A DNA stretch of 64,000 nucleotides from Flammeovirga pectinis (GTDB lineage Bacteria; Bacteroidota; Bacteroidia; Cytophagales; Flammeovirgaceae), in the NCBI RefSeq assembly GCF_003970675.1, contig NZ_CP034562.1:1178001-1242000 (forward strand). The letters run 5' to 3'. How positions within the stretch are numbered: position 1 is the first letter of the stretch; every line of letters begins with the position of its first letter. Below are positions 9,237 through 17,004 of this stretch, piece after piece. The translations under genes were made by a program, and so were the position numbers. The notes under the pieces were generated by a model. It worked only from the letters and a program-made list of their open reading frames with translations. It was not told the origin of the DNA and searched no databases.

Positions 9237-9273
9237 AACACCCTTAATTGAATAAACTTCAATTAAGGGTGTT
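9237..9273. terminator. Perfect hairpin terminator
   Basis: AACACCCTTAATTGAA and TTCAATTAAGGGTGTT form a perfect 16-bp stem with a five-base loop. On the minus strand it lies 63 bp after the stop of the 90-residue membrane protein gene and is followed by TTTGTTTT. Confidence 0.85.
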
Positions 9274-9335
9274 GATATAATTTCTTATTAAGAATTTAGC
9301 TTAAGCAATGTGCGTAAAAAATAAGTAAAAGTACA

Positions 9336-9608
9336 TTATTTTTGGTTAGCGATTTCTTGTAATTCTAAACCACGTTCTTCAATTTGTTGGTATACTTTTT
9401 TAGTTTCTTCAACAACAACAAATTTTTCAGATGTTACTTCGTAAACATAATAGTCAATACCACCTAAAGAAGAAAGAAGTAAAGCAATAGTTAGGTAACC
9501 TTTTGCAGGACTCATGTACTGTAAGAACGATTTATAAATTCTTAAGATAATAGCAATATTAGAAACAGCTAAGTATAAAAGAAGTATAGTATTAAAAAGC
9601 CAAATCAT
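9336..9608 (-). CDS. Small two-helix membrane protein, unknown function
   Basis: The 90-residue product has two hydrophobic helices (about 4-22, IWLFNTILLLYLAVSNIAII, and about 37-52, YLTIALLLSSLGGI) and a charged, probably helical C-terminus (VEETKKVYQQIEERGLELQE). I do not recognise a family. It has its own terminator and is separated from the genes upstream, so it is probably monocistronic. Codon use resembles its neighbours, which supports it as a real gene. Confidence 0.6.
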   Translation of the reverse strand: MIWLFNTILLLYLAVSNIAIILRIYKSFLQYMSPAKGYLTIALLLSSLGGIDYYVYEVTSEKFVVVEETKKVYQQIEERGLELQEIANQK

Positions 9609-9829
9609 AAATTTTCATTTAATTAAAAAAGAGTAAATGTTTTCACACTATTTTCTACTCAATACGATTAGGTTTAAAAAATGTTTGCTTATAAAATAAA
9701 TCATGATGTAACTTACTTTACAATAAAACAACTAATCGATATTCTTGCAGCCAAAATCAGTCCAAAAGAATGTGTCAATAGTACAATTATAGTTTTTAAA
9801 CGTATAGATAAAGTTATTTATTATAAAAA
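9609..9829. other. AT-rich intergenic stretch
   Basis: This holds the upstream region of the leftward 90-residue gene. A 60-codon frame across it on the plus strand (9681-9863) runs straight through a terminator hairpin and has low-complexity, lysine-rich content. I do not call it a gene. Confidence 0.5.
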
Positions 9830-9857
9830 AAGACCTTTTTATTTAAAAAAAGGTCTT
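9830..9857 (-). terminator. Terminator downstream of the siaC-like gene
   Basis: AAGACCTTTTT and the complementary AAAAAGGTCTT form a hairpin. On the minus strand it is followed by a long T-run (TTTTTTTATAA). It lies about 75 bp after the stop of the siaC-like gene. Confidence 0.8.
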
Positions 9858-9933
9858 AAGTAGGGTATTTGCCCTTACGATATATTTTTGGTGTAATTGT
9901 TTACTCAAAGTATTTCTTGAGGCTTTATTACTT

Positions 9934-10314
9934 TTAATAACCGATTAGATGTATATTTTTCCAGCCAGAGTCGCTAATAAAGTCTTCTCCAGTTTCTAAC
10001 ATATCCTCATCATCTTTTTTATAATACCAGTTTACGATGGCCTTTCCTTTACCACTTTCTTCGTATGCTTGTAATAATTCGATAATTTGGAAAAAACTTT
10101 TAGAAGATGCTGTATTAAAATAGGTCATCTTGTAGTTTAAGGTAATATCATGTCCACCTTCTTCAAGATATTTTGAAACCCATTCAAAAAGAGGCTCAAA
10201 AAACTCTGCAGTGTACTCATGGTAAGATTGACCTGAAATTTCAAGTAAGCCTTTTGCTGGTTCGAAGTTTACTTCAGGAACAAATTCCTTCTTTTTGATA
10301 AATAATTTATCCAT
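9934..10314 (-). CDS. siaC: SiaC-family regulatory phosphoprotein (DUF1987)
   Basis: The 126-residue protein matches the SiaC/DUF1987 pattern: a strand ending LLEISGQSYHEYTAEFFEPL, then TYFNTASSKSFFQII, and a C-terminal WYYKKDDEDMLETGEDF. In Pseudomonas aeruginosa, SiaC is phosphorylated on a threonine by SiaB, dephosphorylated by the PP2C enzyme SiaA, and activates the diguanylate cyclase SiaD. Here the threonine of the YFNT motif is residue 68. No SiaA, SiaB or cyclase gene is adjacent, so partners would have to be encoded elsewhere. The gene lies 35 bp downstream of the channel gene on the same strand and probably belongs to its transcription unit. Confidence 0.85.
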   Translation of the reverse strand: MDKLFIKKKEFVPEVNFEPAKGLLEISGQSYHEYTAEFFEPLFEWVSKYLEEGGHDITLNYKMTYFNTASSKSFFQIIELLQAYEESGKGKAIVNWYYKKDDEDMLETGEDFISDSGWKNIHLIGY

Positions 10315-10349
10315 ATTAATTAATTATAGTTATTTGGAAAGTTAATAAT

Positions 10350-11012
10350 TTATTGTTTTGAATGCTCTTGTTGGTACTTTCCAACAAGAAGTGCCATTAA
10401 AATTGCCATATAAAACTGTCCAACCATTGCGAATATAACACTAAACGCTCGAGCTTCATCTACAACTGGGGTAATATCTCCATAGCCTACAGTTGTTAAA
10501 GTCACAAAGCTAAAATAGATAATATCTGCTATCGAAACGGTTGTATTAAATGCCTTTCCATCGAAGTATGCATCACAAATTTTGAATAATATAAATTCGA
10601 TCACACCAATCTGAATGTATCCGGCAATTGCCCCAAGGATAGTATTCATATTCACGCTTTTTGACGACCAAACTTGCTTTAACAATATAGTCAGGAAAAT
10701 CGAGAAGTAGATAAGCATAGCTATCCAATTTGCAATATTTACTGAATCACTTTCCGTACCAACACTTGCACTTCTTCCTGTTATTATAAAGAAAGTTATA
10801 ACTAAAGTGATTTTATTATAAAATTTAGCCTTTCTAATAAAATTTAGAATGGCAAACATAAGTACAACCAAAGAGATATCAGATAGCTCGTCGGAGATGT
10901 TGAAAGATTGAAAAATAATGGGAACCCATAATACAAGGAAGTAGGCAATCAGAAGGATTACATATCTACTCTCTTCAAGGAAATCACGTATTTTAGTATT
11001 AATAACGATCAT
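10350..11012 (-). CDS. Potassium channel, Ion_trans_2 type
   Basis: The 220-residue membrane protein carries the K+ selectivity filter TVGYGD in FVTLTTVGYGDITPV near residue 184, flanked by pore helices (GVIEFILFKICDAYF before, AFSVIFAMVGQFYMAILMAL after). Upstream are about three to four further hydrophobic helices without a charged S4 segment, so voltage gating is not indicated. No RCK/TrkA regulatory domain follows, as the protein ends about 15 residues after the last helix. The start overlaps the end of the ACP phosphodiesterase gene by 14 bp, pointing to coupled translation. Physiological role unknown. Confidence 0.85.
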   Translation of the reverse strand: MIVINTKIRDFLEESRYVILLIAYFLVLWVPIIFQSFNISDELSDISLVVLMFAILNFIRKAKFYNKITLVITFFIITGRSASVGTESDSVNIANWIAMLIYFSIFLTILLKQVWSSKSVNMNTILGAIAGYIQIGVIEFILFKICDAYFDGKAFNTTVSIADIIYFSFVTLTTVGYGDITPVVDEARAFSVIFAMVGQFYMAILMALLVGKYQQEHSKQ

Positions 11013-11592
11013 TGTCTCGGAACTTATTAAATGCAGTTTGCAGCTCAGGAAAAAAAATATTGTGGCAATCTAAGAAAAAATCGTAATCGTTTTTTAGCCA
11101 ATCTACAGAATTACCTATTGGTGCTAAATTTTTAATACGATTTTGCATACCACCAAAGACTTTTGTTAATCCATCAAAGTTTTTATAGGCATTTAACCAA
11201 TCGTATTTAGTTAAAAACGGATACATGTTTACGGCTCTTTCTGGCGTCCATTCTTGCTTCCAGTAAGGAAGTTGATAAAAATAGTTAGCAAACTCATCTA
11301 GGTTTTTATCAGTGGCTAATGTATTCCAGTGTAAAGCTAAAAAATGATCGTGGTAAATGTCTGTAACAACCATTGCATACCTTTTTGCATAAGGTCGAAT
11401 ACGCTGTGCCATTTCTTTAGTGATTTCATGATTGTCTGTATAATCATCAATAAAGCGATGGTAACGAACGCCATTTGCAACATTAGTAGGTAAATGGTTG
11501 TACGTTTTACCTTTTACAAAATCTCCGATAAAGTTGCCAAACATTTCTTCATCATTATCTCTTGATAGGTATAAATGAGCTAAATAATTCAA
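10999..11592 (-). CDS. acpH: Acyl carrier protein phosphodiesterase (AcpH family)
   Basis: The 197-residue product starts MNYLAHLYLS and continues with GNFIGDFVKG, VRYHRFIDDYTDNH and VVTDIYHDHFLALHW. These are the conserved His/Asp motifs of the AcpH family (PF04336), an HD-like fold that removes 4'-phosphopantetheine from holo-ACP. The length equals the E. coli enzyme. The gene overlaps the channel gene downstream and lies 11 bp after the WYL regulator gene, so WYL-acpH-channel-siaC looks like one operon. The reason for coupling ACP turnover with a channel is not evident. Confidence 0.88.
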   Translation of the reverse strand: MNYLAHLYLSRDNDEEMFGNFIGDFVKGKTYNHLPTNVANGVRYHRFIDDYTDNHEITKEMAQRIRPYAKRYAMVVTDIYHDHFLALHWNTLATDKNLDEFANYFYQLPYWKQEWTPERAVNMYPFLTKYDWLNAYKNFDGLTKVFGGMQNRIKNLAPIGNSVDWLKNDYDFFLDCHNIFFPELQTAFNKFRDNDRY

Positions 11593-11603
11593 ATGATATA
11601 GTG

Positions 11604-12605
11604 TTAATAGCGTTGTGCTATATTTTTAATTTCTTGTGCAATTTTCTTTCGTAAACCAAAAGGTGATAATACTTCAACTTGAGCACCCCAACCTAATATC
11701 ATAGCACGTAATTCATTATTATCTACTAAACGCACCTTCACTTGTAATTCATTTTTACTTTCAGAAAGTATTTCTTGTGTTTCATGGATAGGAGTTGTTT
11801 TTACAAAGTTTGCCGCAAAAGAATTGAAAGATAGTATTATATCTTGAGGTTTCCCTTTTAAAGTAACCCCAATACAATTTTTAAAATAAGCGTTTTTATC
11901 AAAATCTACCTGATGTGCTTGGATATAAACAGCATTGTTTTTCTTTTCAGTGCTTTGTAATCTATCAATTGCAAAAGTTCTAATACCTTGTCTATTTTCT
12001 GCATAGCCAACTACATACCACAACCCTTTAAACTCTTTTAAAAGGTAAGGGTGGAAGGCGTACTTTTCTTCTTCTTGTGCATCAAATTTTTGGTAAACGA
12101 TATCAATAACGTAATTATCTTTAATAGCATTTATTATTTCAGAAAAAACAGTATCACCTTTTGTATAGATTGATTTTTCTAATTGAATAAAACTATCAAA
12201 ATTCTCTTTGTCATTCTTTAAAGATTTAGTGATATCAATACCATCCAAAACTTTATCTACAGCATTAGAGAAATTATTAAAAACGGGTAGGGCTTTAAAT
12301 TCTACCAAGAATGTTTCTACAAAATTTAAGGCTTCTAAGTGTTCACCTGTTAAGTTAACACCAAGTAATTTATATTCACTATTGGTATAATAATACCCAC
12401 CATTTTTTTTGCTGTAAGCTATTGGAGCATCAAATTCAGACCTTAATGCTTGGAGATCCTTTTCTATTGTAGAAGGTGAATTGATACCAAATTCTTCAGA
12501 ACACTTATCTAATAGCCTTTGTTTTGATGGAAAAGGATATTGTTTATTTCTGATAAGTTTATCAATTAATAAATAGCGTAAAAAGGAAAGCTTACTGCTT
12601 TTCAT
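11604..12605 (-). CDS. HTH/WYL-domain transcriptional regulator
   Basis: The 333-residue protein has an N-terminal winged helix (about 5-65: RLLDKCSEEFGINSPSTIEK, DLQALRSEFDAPIAYSK) and a WYL domain (about 165-240: VIDIVYQKF, KYAFHPYLLKEFKGLWYVVG, TFAIDRLQS), with a WCX-like C-terminal extension. WYL regulators sense nucleic-acid or nucleotide ligands and control stress, DNA repair or defence genes. It is the first gene of the probable operon WYL-acpH-channel-siaC. No defence genes are adjacent. The target is unknown; the upstream region contains the short inverted element ACCGCAATTACGG. Confidence 0.85.
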   Translation of the reverse strand: MKSSKLSFLRYLLIDKLIRNKQYPFPSKQRLLDKCSEEFGINSPSTIEKDLQALRSEFDAPIAYSKKNGGYYYTNSEYKLLGVNLTGEHLEALNFVETFLVEFKALPVFNNFSNAVDKVLDGIDITKSLKNDKENFDSFIQLEKSIYTKGDTVFSEIINAIKDNYVIDIVYQKFDAQEEEKYAFHPYLLKEFKGLWYVVGYAENRQGIRTFAIDRLQSTEKKNNAVYIQAHQVDFDKNAYFKNCIGVTLKGKPQDIILSFNSFAANFVKTTPIHETQEILSESKNELQVKVRLVDNNELRAMILGWGAQVEVLSPFGLRKKIAQEIKNIAQRY

Positions 12606-12775
12606 TAAAAAAGGGTTTAAAATTACTTGTTGATTACCGCAATTACGGAAACTATCAAAAATTAATTTTTTTTTATCGGTAATTCAAGCAAATTTGATAT
12701 TTAATTGATGTAGTTGATAGAATACTAAATAAACTACGCATTACAAATCATTTTATAGACATAACTGCTTAATAA

Positions 12776-13795
12776 TTGAAAGGGGAGACATATCAGCTAA
12801 TAAAAAAAGTTACTTTAAAAAAACTACTGAATGCATTTGTAGTATTTGCAACTTTTTACCTTTCAAAATGGTTGAAGAAGCCTGTTCATTATGGTAATCC
12901 AATCAGTTTGTCTATTGAGCCCACTACATCTTGTAATTTACGCTGTCCCGAATGCCCAAGTGGATTAAGGTCTTTTACGCGCCCAACGGGTATGCTACAA
13001 AAAGAACAGTTTTCAAGAATTATAGACGAGTTGAAGGCTACTTTAATGTACCTTACTTTCTATTTTCAGGGTGAGCCTTATCTACACCCCAATTTTTTAG
13101 CCATGGTAAAAGAAGCTTCGGATAAAGGGATTTATACTTCTACTTCTACCAATGCACATTATCTAACAGATGCAACCGCTCAACAAACTGTAGCCTCTGG
13201 GTTAGATAAATTGATTGTGTCTTTAGATGGAATTACACAAGAGGTGTATCAGCAATATAGGGTAGGTGGACATATTAATAAGGTATTTGAAGGGGTAGAA
13301 AATGTTTTGAGGTGGAAAAAAAAATTAAATTCTTCTACTCCAGAAGTTGTTTTTCAGTTTTTAGTAGTAAAGCCAAATGAACATCAAATAGATGATGCGA
13401 AGCAGTTAGCAAAAGATTTAAAAGTAGATCGAATTGTTTTTAAAACAGCTCAAATTTATGATTATGAAAACGGTTCTCCTTTAATTCCAACAAAACAAGA
13501 ATATTCTAGGTATACTGAGTATGCTGAAGGGAAATATCGTTTTAAAGGTGAATTAGAAAGGAATTGTTGGAGAATGTGGCATTCTGCTGTTATAACATGG
13601 GATGGTAAAGTTGCACCTTGTTGTTTTGATAAAGATGCTAAACATGTTCTTGGAGCTATAAAAAATGATTATATTGGTTTCTTGAATATATGGCATAGTC
13701 AAAGCTATACAAATTTTAGAAAATCACTCCTAGAAGGGAGAGAAAATATAGATATATGTAAGAACTGTACTGAAGGAATAAATATATTTAATTGA
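12776..13795 (+). CDS. Radical SAM/SPASM protein
   Basis: The 339-residue product has the radical SAM cluster motif CNLRCPEC (Cys53, Cys57, Cys60) after LSIEPTTS, and a C-terminal SPASM region with further cysteines (NCWRMWHSAV, VAPCCFDKD, ICKNC) for auxiliary Fe-S clusters. SPASM enzymes usually modify peptides or act in cofactor or lipid maturation. No precursor peptide or PqqD-like chaperone gene is next to it, so the substrate is unknown. The N-terminal ~40 residues are basic and amphipathic or hydrophobic (LLNAFVVFATFYLSKWLKK), which may tether it to the membrane. The start is TTG; no ATG gives a full N-terminus. The kinase-like gene follows closely on the same strand. Confidence 0.85.
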   Translation: MKGETYQLIKKVTLKKLLNAFVVFATFYLSKWLKKPVHYGNPISLSIEPTTSCNLRCPECPSGLRSFTRPTGMLQKEQFSRIIDELKATLMYLTFYFQGEPYLHPNFLAMVKEASDKGIYTSTSTNAHYLTDATAQQTVASGLDKLIVSLDGITQEVYQQYRVGGHINKVFEGVENVLRWKKKLNSSTPEVVFQFLVVKPNEHQIDDAKQLAKDLKVDRIVFKTAQIYDYENGSPLIPTKQEYSRYTEYAEGKYRFKGELERNCWRMWHSAVITWDGKVAPCCFDKDAKHVLGAIKNDYIGFLNIWHSQSYTNFRKSLLEGRENIDICKNCTEGINIFN

Positions 13796-13850
13796 TTGAT
13801 AATCAGTGTTCAGTGTAGTTGAAAAGACAAACAAGAAGTTGTATCAAATT

Positions 13851-14696
13851 ATGAAATTAAACTATAGTTTAATCAGAGGCTTTTTTTCTGTTCTTTTATT
13901 GAGTTTACCACTAGGCGTTTTAGCAAAAAGTAACTCAATAATGGACGTTTCTTCTCACCTTATTATGGAAAGGTCGCTTTTTGGTGCGATCATTTTAATA
14001 TTAATAATTGGTTTGGTAATATCAGAAGTAGTAAGAAAAAGTCAGAAAAAACGTAATTACCAATCTTATAATGCCCAAAAAGAGAAGATTGCTTATTTAG
14101 AAGAGAAGCTAAAAGAAACGGAAAAACGTATTGTAAAGTCTGCTCCAGTAAATAAGCCAAAGGTGGTAGAAGAAGAAACTATGGCTTACACTTCATCTCG
14201 TTTAAGAGGTGTTGGTAATCTTGGAGCTTTAAAGGTACAAGAGAATGATGACCTTGGAGACCTTACGATGGTTTCTACGCATAATATTGGGAAGAAAAGA
14301 GAAATTCAGCCTAAAGAATTAGTAGAAGCAACCATTGAAACAGCAAAGAAATCGTTACCAGAAAACGTGAGTATTGCTACGCAAATTGGGGGTGCTCCAG
14401 TTGTTGTTGTTAATCAGAATTTATTGACAAAATCTTTGAGTGCATTAATTCGTTGCTCTGCCAATACTATTAAAGGAAATGGTAAAATAACTGTATCATT
14501 ATATGCATCTATGGGCGAAGCACAAATAAGTATTTCTGATAATGGGCAGGGTTGGGGCTATAAAGGTCAAAGTTCTGAAGAATTGAAGGCACTAGAATTG
14601 GCAAAGAAGATTTTGCTATCTCAAGGCGCAACTTTTGAAATGAATACACAAGAAAAAAAAGGTACTGAAATGGTTATTTCTATCAGCAGTAAGTAA
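13851..14696 (+). CDS. Membrane-anchored degenerate histidine-kinase-like ATPase
   Basis: From the ATG at 13851 (better than a GTG 45 bp upstream, because it starts a signal-like segment MKLNYSLIRGFFSVLLLSL) the protein has 281 residues. A second hydrophobic helix (FGAIILILIIGLVISEVV) is followed by a coiled coil (about 75-105) and a C-terminal GHKL-type ATPase region. G1 is visible (ISDNGQGWG) and a G3-like GTEMVISI, but the N-box is eroded (ALIRCSANT, without the NLLxNA pattern) and there is no phosphorylatable His/HisKA domain. It may bind ATP without acting as a classical kinase, or act as a pseudokinase scaffold. It follows the radical SAM gene by 55 bp and may be co-transcribed. No response regulator is near. 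Confidence 0.7.
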   Translation: MKLNYSLIRGFFSVLLLSLPLGVLAKSNSIMDVSSHLIMERSLFGAIILILIIGLVISEVVRKSQKKRNYQSYNAQKEKIAYLEEKLKETEKRIVKSAPVNKPKVVEEETMAYTSSRLRGVGNLGALKVQENDDLGDLTMVSTHNIGKKREIQPKELVEATIETAKKSLPENVSIATQIGGAPVVVVNQNLLTKSLSALIRCSANTIKGNGKITVSLYASMGEAQISISDNGQGWGYKGQSSEELKALELAKKILLSQGATFEMNTQEKKGTEMVISISSK

Positions 14697-14708
14697 TTTC
14701 TTGTCATT

Positions 14709-14758
14709 AAAAAAGCAGCCTAGTATTGGAAATTAATCTAATACTAGGCTGCTTTTTT
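14709..14758. terminator. Bidirectional terminator between convergent genes
   Basis: A perfect 19-bp stem, AAAAAAGCAGCCTAGTATT / AATACTAGGCTGCTTTTTT, with a 12-base loop. It serves the kinase-like gene on the plus strand and fabH on the minus strand. Confidence 0.92.
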
Positions 14759-14775
14759 ATATTTAGAAAGTTCTA

Positions 14776-15771
14776 TTACCATTTAATGATAGCAGAGGCC
14801 CAAGTAAACCCAGAGCCGAATGCTGCTAAACAAATAATATCACCTTTCTTAATTCTACCTTCTTTATAGGCTGTTGTTAAACTAATCGGAATAGATGCCG
14901 CAGTAGTATTACCATATTTTTGAATAGTATTAACCACCTTATCGTCTGGTAATTTCATTTTTGCTTGTACAAAATTAGAAATTCTCAAATTAGCTTGATG
15001 AGGTACTAAAAGATCAATGTCTTCTGCCGTCATGTTATTTGCTTTTAAAGCCTCTGCAATAACTTCTTGGAAACGAACAACTGCATTTTTAAATACAAAT
15101 TGGCCATCCATAAAAGGATAGGCAGTTCCACCCGGCTCCCAATATTTAGGATCAAAACGTTCTTCTTTTGTAAAACCAGGGTCAATAACAGCCAACTTTT
15201 CTGCGTGTTCTCCTTCTGAATGCATGTGTGTAGAAAGTATACCACAATCTTCGTCTGTAGGAGAAAGAATAGCAGCGCCAGCACCGTCACCAAAAAGTAC
15301 CGTTACTGCTCTACCCGCATCAGAAAAGTCTAAACCTCTAGAGTGAATTTCTGATCCAACAACTAGAATATTCTTGTACATTCCAGTTTTAATGTATTGG
15401 TCTGCAATAGACAAACCGTATACAAAACCAGAACATTGTTGTCTAATATCTAAGGCAGGTACAGTTTTAAACCCTAATTCTCTTTGTAATAATACACCAG
15501 AACCCGGAAAGATATAATCGGCACTCAAAGTACAATAGACAATCATATCTATATCCTTTGGTTCCATCTCTGCCATGGCAAGAGCTTCTTTAGTCGCTTC
15601 TGCCGCTAAATGGTAGTTGGCTTGTCCTGGAGCAGCGTACCTACGTTGCTCAATACCAGAACGCTCACGAATCCATTCGTCAGAAGTTGTAATTTTTTGT
15701 GCAAGATCATCATTGGTTACCACATTTTCAGGTACATAGAAACCTAATCCTGTAATTTTTGCATTTTTCAT
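14776..15771 (-). CDS. fabH: 3-oxoacyl-ACP synthase III
   Basis: The product starts type II fatty-acid synthesis by condensing an acyl-CoA with malonyl-ACP. The 331-residue protein has typical FabH length and motifs: GLGFYVPENVVTNDDL at the N-terminus, DEWIRERSGIEQRR, the catalytic Cys113 in IRQQCSGFVYGL, the His of VPHQANLRI, and the Asn of YGNTTAASIP. It ends in LAAFGSGFTWASAIIKW. It is transcribed alone, with a shared terminator downstream, and not next to plsX or acpP as in many bacteria. The acyl-CoA preference (acetyl or branched) cannot be told from the sequence by eye. Confidence 0.95.
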   Translation of the reverse strand: MKNAKITGLGFYVPENVVTNDDLAQKITTSDEWIRERSGIEQRRYAAPGQANYHLAAEATKEALAMAEMEPKDIDMIVYCTLSADYIFPGSGVLLQRELGFKTVPALDIRQQCSGFVYGLSIADQYIKTGMYKNILVVGSEIHSRGLDFSDAGRAVTVLFGDGAGAAILSPTDEDCGILSTHMHSEGEHAEKLAVIDPGFTKEERFDPKYWEPGGTAYPFMDGQFVFKNAVVRFQEVIAEALKANNMTAEDIDLLVPHQANLRISNFVQAKMKLPDDKVVNTIQKYGNTTAASIPISLTTAYKEGRIKKGDIICLAAFGSGFTWASAIIKW

Positions 15772-15987
15772 ACGCTTAAATTATTGCTTATATATGATTA
15801 TTATTAAGTAGGTTGTGTTTTAAAAAGAGTACACAAAGTGAAGTTCTTTTTTACATCTATACCTTTTGTTGTGTAGTACCGGCTTTAACTACTTCTATCT
15901 ATAAGAGGGTAATGAAGCACTATAACTTCCATACATTCTTATCATTAAAGTGTAGTATATTGATTAAACCTTGGTACTGAATAAATA

Positions 15988-16028
15988 AGATTGTTAGTAA
16001 AAATATTCTTTATTTCTACTAACAATCT
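15988..16028 (-). terminator. Hairpin downstream of pyrF
   Basis: AGATTGTTAGTA and TACTAACAATCT form a perfect 12-bp stem with a 17-base AT-rich loop. On the minus strand a T-rich tail (TTATTTATT) follows. Confidence 0.7.
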
Positions 16029-16041
16029 AATCTAAGTAAAA

Positions 16042-16857
16042 TTATAAATATTTCTCGAGTAGAGAAGACATTTCTTGTTGTAATTTTTGAGCTTCTTTTT
16101 TTGCTACATCAGCAAAGTCAGTTCCATTAGAAGCATAAATAATACCTCTTGATGAATTGACTAGAAGCCCACATTCTTTGTTCATTCCGTATTTAGCAAC
16201 GCCTTGTAAGTCTCCACCTTGAGCACCTACACCCGGAACAAGTAAGAAATTATCTGGAGCTACTTTTCTAACATCAAGAAGACTTTCAGCACGAGTAGCA
16301 CCAACAACAAACATGAGCTGTTCTGGTGTAGCCCATTCTTGGTTCTTAATCATGATATCTTGGAAAAGGAAATTACCAGTATCTTTATTAATGATACGTT
16401 GGAAATCTAATCCTCCTTTATTTGATGTATGTGCAAGTACAATCACCCATTTTCCTTTATATAAAAAAGGAGTAACAGAATCTTCGCCCATATAGGGAGC
16501 AACAGTGATGGAATCAAAGTCCAAATTTTTAAAAAATGCTTTAGCGTACATATCAGAAGTATTTCCGATATCACCTCTTTTCGCATCAGCAATAGAAAAA
16601 TGCGACTTAGGCATATATTCTAATGTTTTTTGTAATGCATCCCATCCTTTAGTTCCTAAAGACTCATAAAAAGCGATATTGGGTTTATAAGAAACACAAT
16701 AATCTGCAGTAGCATCAATGATTTGCTTATTGAAAGCAAAAATAGGGTCTTCTTCCTTAAGAAGGTGAGCCGGTATTTTATTTGGATCTGTATCTAGCCC
16801 AACACAAAGAAAACTTTCTTTCTTTTTGATTTCGCCAAATAATTCTTCTTTTGTCAT
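16042..16857 (-). CDS. pyrF: Orotidine 5'-phosphate decarboxylase, ~270-residue type
   Basis: The enzyme performs the last step of UMP synthesis. The 271-residue protein belongs to the longer bacterial OMP decarboxylase type. Visible are [13 protein letters not shown], the catalytic [11 protein letters not shown] (Asp91, Lys93, Asp96), [12 protein letters not shown] and the phosphate-binding [12 protein letters not shown]. It is monocistronic, with a consensus promoter about 65 bp upstream and a hairpin downstream. The leader contains a short perfect stem (AGGGTT-GCT-AACCCT). No other pyrimidine gene is near. Confidence 0.95.
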   Translation of the reverse strand: MTKEELFGEIKKKESFLCVGLDTDPNKIPAHLLKEEDPIFAFNKQIIDATADYCVSYKPNIAFYESLGTKGWDALQKTLEYMPKSHFSIADAKRGDIGNTSDMYAKAFFKNLDFDSITVAPYMGEDSVTPFLYKGKWVIVLAHTSNKGGLDFQRIINKDTGNFLFQDIMIKNQEWATPEQLMFVVGATRAESLLDVRKVAPDNFLLVPGVGAQGGDLQGVAKYGMNKECGLLVNSSRGIIYASNGTDFADVAKKEAQKLQQEMSSLLEKYL

Positions 16858-16921
16858 GATGCTTTAAATGGTTACACTAATAGGGTTAGCAACCCTTAAT
16901 TTTCATATCTTTAAAATCATA

Positions 16922-16951
16922 CAAAGTTAAGACTTCGGAATTAATGTGCAA
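16922..16951 (-). promoter_or_regulatory. Bacteroidetes-type promoter for pyrF
   Basis: On the minus strand TTG (16951-16949) is followed by 19 bases and TAACTTTG (16929-16922). This fits the known Bacteroidetes sigma factor consensus TTG-N19-TAnnTTTG exactly. The gene start is 65 nt downstream. Confidence 0.8.
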
Positions 16952-17004
16952 TTAATTCTACACTTACAAAAGTGATAAAAACTTAAAGATTTGAGCCTAT
17001 ACGT

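Noticed and set aside
9681-9863. 60-codon plus-strand frame
   Set aside because: It reads through a terminator hairpin at its 3' end and has low-complexity lysine-rich content; it is likely non-coding.
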